A stretch of 60,385 bases of DNA from Lysinibacillus boronitolerans JCM 21713 = 10a = NBRC 103108. GTDB lineage: Bacteria > Bacillota > Bacilli > Bacillales_A > Planococcaceae. How positions within the stretch are numbered: the first letter of the stretch is position 1; each line of letters opens with the position of its first letter. The notes beneath the pieces are model-generated. The model saw only the letters and a program-made list of their open reading frames with translations. It did no database searches and was not told the DNA's origin. This document shows, piece after piece, positions 60,301 through 60,385 of this stretch. The position numbers and the translations under genes were made by a program. Location of the stretch: contig NZ_JPVR01000058.1 of assembly GCF_000772935.1 (NCBI RefSeq), forward strand, positions 1 through 60,385. The letters run 5' to 3'.

Positions 60301-60334
60301 AAAAAAAGAAAGAGGAATAGTGATAACTATTCCT
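60301..60334 (-). terminator. Terminator of a minus-strand gene right of the window
   Basis: AGGAATAGT (60313-60321) and ACTATTCCT (60326-60334) pair perfectly; on the minus strand a T-rich run follows. It precedes the ktrD promoter region (TATAAT on the minus strand at 60278-60283). Confidence 0.7.
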
Positions 60335-60337
60335 CCC

Positions 60338-60385
60338 AGACTGTAGACAAAAGCCATCGAGAGGTTCACTCTCGATGGCTTTTGT
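60338..60385. repeat. Inverted repeat, AGACTGTAG family (right copy, cut by window end)
   Basis: ACAAAAGCCATCGAGAG (60347-60363) pairs perfectly with CTCTCGATGGCTTTTGT (60369-60385) around GTTCA. The preceding AGACTGTAG (60338-60346) would pair with CTACAGTCT just beyond the window if the palindrome continues, giving a 26-bp stem. It shares the outer arm AGACTGTAGACAAA with the repeat at 3-47, but not the inner stem. Confidence 0.75.

Overview
The window looks like a chromosomal segment of a low-GC, spore-forming Bacillales bacterium, most likely Lysinibacillus or a close relative. The evidence is an A+T-rich sequence, strong GGAGG ribosome binding sites, many TTG/GTG starts, sigma-A type promoters, a CcpA cre box, a Spo0E-like phosphatase, a KinD/E-like sensor kinase and closest recalled protein resemblance to Bacillus subtilis. 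No rRNA, tRNA, transposase, phage gene or CRISPR array was seen.

Backbone: read right to left, the order ktrD - sporulation-type kinase - ykvS/spo0E-like - cheV - fadH - ykuL - ccpC - ykuU - ykuV - ktrC follows, from memory, the order of the ykr-ykv-yku-ykq region of B. subtilis. The other gene blocks appear inserted into that backbone.

Layout: 0.2-2.7 kb mprF; 3.1-7.1 kb a C4-dicarboxylate two-component system (dctS-dctR) divergent from its transporter (dctP), with a cre box and repeated candidate operator sites; 7.3-10.9 kb a small hydrophilic protein, a GNAT, and a minus-strand group of an S66 MccF-like peptidase, a GNAT and a GNAT-S51 peptidase fusion; 11.0-12.2 kb ktrC with a membrane-anchored partner; 12.3-13.5 kb ykuU/ykuV thiol redox genes; 13.9-18.2 kb an XRE-cupin regulator and the polyamine importer potABCD; 18.7-20.7 kb an MFS exporter and a TPP-riboswitch-controlled thiW.

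20.9-32.7 kb is a nine-ORF, 11.8-kb minus-strand operon: a secreted/membrane protein, an ABC ATPase and ABC-2 permease, a DUF4175-like membrane coiled-coil protein (split here by a frameshift at an A5 run, with a Gly-Gln repeat tract), a MoxR AAA ATPase, a DUF58 protein and two membrane vWA proteins. It combines a MoxR/DUF58/vWA chaperone-like set with an ABC transporter and is the best candidate for an undescribed envelope system.

32.9-41.7 kb: ccpC, ykuL, a small membrane protein, fadH, an iron alcohol dehydrogenase, 3-hydroxybutyrate dehydrogenase, a wrecked GntP-type permease, and mmsA-mmsB (valine/3-hydroxyisobutyrate catabolism) divergent from a TetR regulator with twin TGACC-GGTCA operators. 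41.7-47.5 kb: ppx-ppk-EAL operon joining polyphosphate and c-di-GMP metabolism. 47.6-60.2 kb: cheV, an Atg22-like MFS protein, a redox-type HxlR regulator divergent from doxX, a hydroxyacid dehydrogenase, small genes including a Spo0E-like phosphatase and ykvS, a CPBP protease, a lipoprotein, a MarR regulator, the PAS kinase, a B12-binding radical SAM enzyme and ktrD. Members of one inverted-repeat family (outer arm AGACTGTAGACAAA) lie at both ends of the window.
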